From Lachnospiraceae bacterium (lineage in GTDB: Bacteria; Bacillota_A; Clostridia; Lachnospirales; Lachnospiraceae), in the NCBI GenBank assembly GCA_004556565.1, contig SFGN01000125.1, positions 1-5,741 of the forward strand: a stretch of 5,741 nucleotides of DNA, written 5' to 3'. Below the pieces are notes generated by a model. That model ran no database searches. It worked only from the letters and a program-made list of their open reading frames with translations, and was not told the origin of the DNA. Position numbers and translations under genes: made by a program. Positions 5,595 to 5,741 of the stretch are shown in pieces; positions within the stretch are counted from its first letter, which is position 1, and the number at the start of each line of letters is the position of its first letter.

Positions 5595-5741
5595 ATGGAA
5601 ATCACTGAACCACGCCGTTTGTATCAACAACTTGCCGCTGACCTGAAAGAGCGCATCGAACAGGGCGTCTATCTGGTGGGTGATAAACTGCCTGCCGAAC
5701 GCTTTATTGCCGATGAAAAAAACGTCAGCCGCACCGTGGTT
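5595..5741 (+). CDS. exuR: Hexuronate-responsive GntR-family repressor, N-terminal fragment
   Basis: The first 49 codons are present and the gene runs off the right edge. The peptide starts MEITEPRRLYQQLAADLKER and continues into GVYLVGDKLPAERFIA and VSRTVV, the winged helix-turn-helix DNA-binding domain of the GntR/FadR subfamily; LPAER and the SRTVV recognition-helix start are hallmark positions. From memory it matches E. coli ExuR, which represses hexuronate uptake and catabolism genes (exuT, uxaCA, uxaB) until galacturonate or glucuronate metabolites are present. GGAG (5585-5588) lies six bases before the ATG. The sugar-binding C-terminal domain is outside the window. It is transcribed divergently from the fimbrial operon, with 291 bases between the two start codons. 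Confidence 0.93.
   Translation, partial: MEITEPRRLYQQLAADLKERIEQGVYLVGDKLPAERFIADEKNVSRTVV

Noticed and set aside
1..5741. CRISPR arrays, tRNA or rRNA genes, insertion sequences, integrases and toxin-antitoxin pairs.
   Set aside because: No spaced direct repeats, cloverleaf sequences, transposase-like proteins or small paired genes were found.

Overview
The window comes from an enterobacterial chromosome, most likely Escherichia coli or a very close relative. Both edges are fragments of the hexuronate-uptake locus: the last 32 codons of exuT (galacturonate/glucuronate permease) on the left, and the first 49 codons of exuR (its GntR-family repressor) on the right. Both match the E. coli proteins as I remember them. 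In E. coli K-12 these two genes are neighbours separated by a short spacer. Here about 5.5 kb separates them, nearly all of it a four-gene fimbrial operon on the minus strand.

Region by region on the plus-strand scale: the exuT end (1-99); a strong GC-rich stem-loop that looks like the exuT terminator (123-155); a REP-like palindrome (160-194); then, read right to left, a chaperone (5303-4584), a major pilin (4554-4054), an outer-membrane usher (3961-1277) and a tip adhesin (1280-198). This gene order and these sizes (239, 166, 894 and 360 residues) are those of the CS1/CFA/I group (class 5, alpha-clade, 'alternate' chaperone-usher) of enterotoxigenic E. coli: cfaA-cfaB-cfaC-cfaE. All four reading frames are intact. 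I do not recognise this operon as a particular named fimbria, so no gene symbols are given for it.

The parts form one assembly line. The periplasmic chaperone caps subunits, the usher secretes and orders them, the adhesin starts the fibre and sits at its tip, and the major subunit polymerises by donor-strand exchange into the shaft. Expression signals are readable: a good sigma-70-type promoter about 37 bp before the chaperone gene, an 11-bp stem-loop between the pilin and usher genes that probably lowers expression of the usher and adhesin relative to pilin, and a 4-base ATGA overlap coupling usher and adhesin translation. The 5304-5531 stretch upstream is strikingly AT-rich and carries no gene. 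It probably holds the operon's control sites, and no fimbrial regulator lies inside the window.

On the right, exuR has its own extended -10 promoter, overlapped by an imperfect palindrome that may be an autoregulatory operator. The system is a recognisable relative of known fimbriae rather than a wholly new machine. Its less ordinary points are the chromosomal location, and an adhesin that keeps the CfaE scaffold but appears to lack the arginines used by CfaE for receptor binding.
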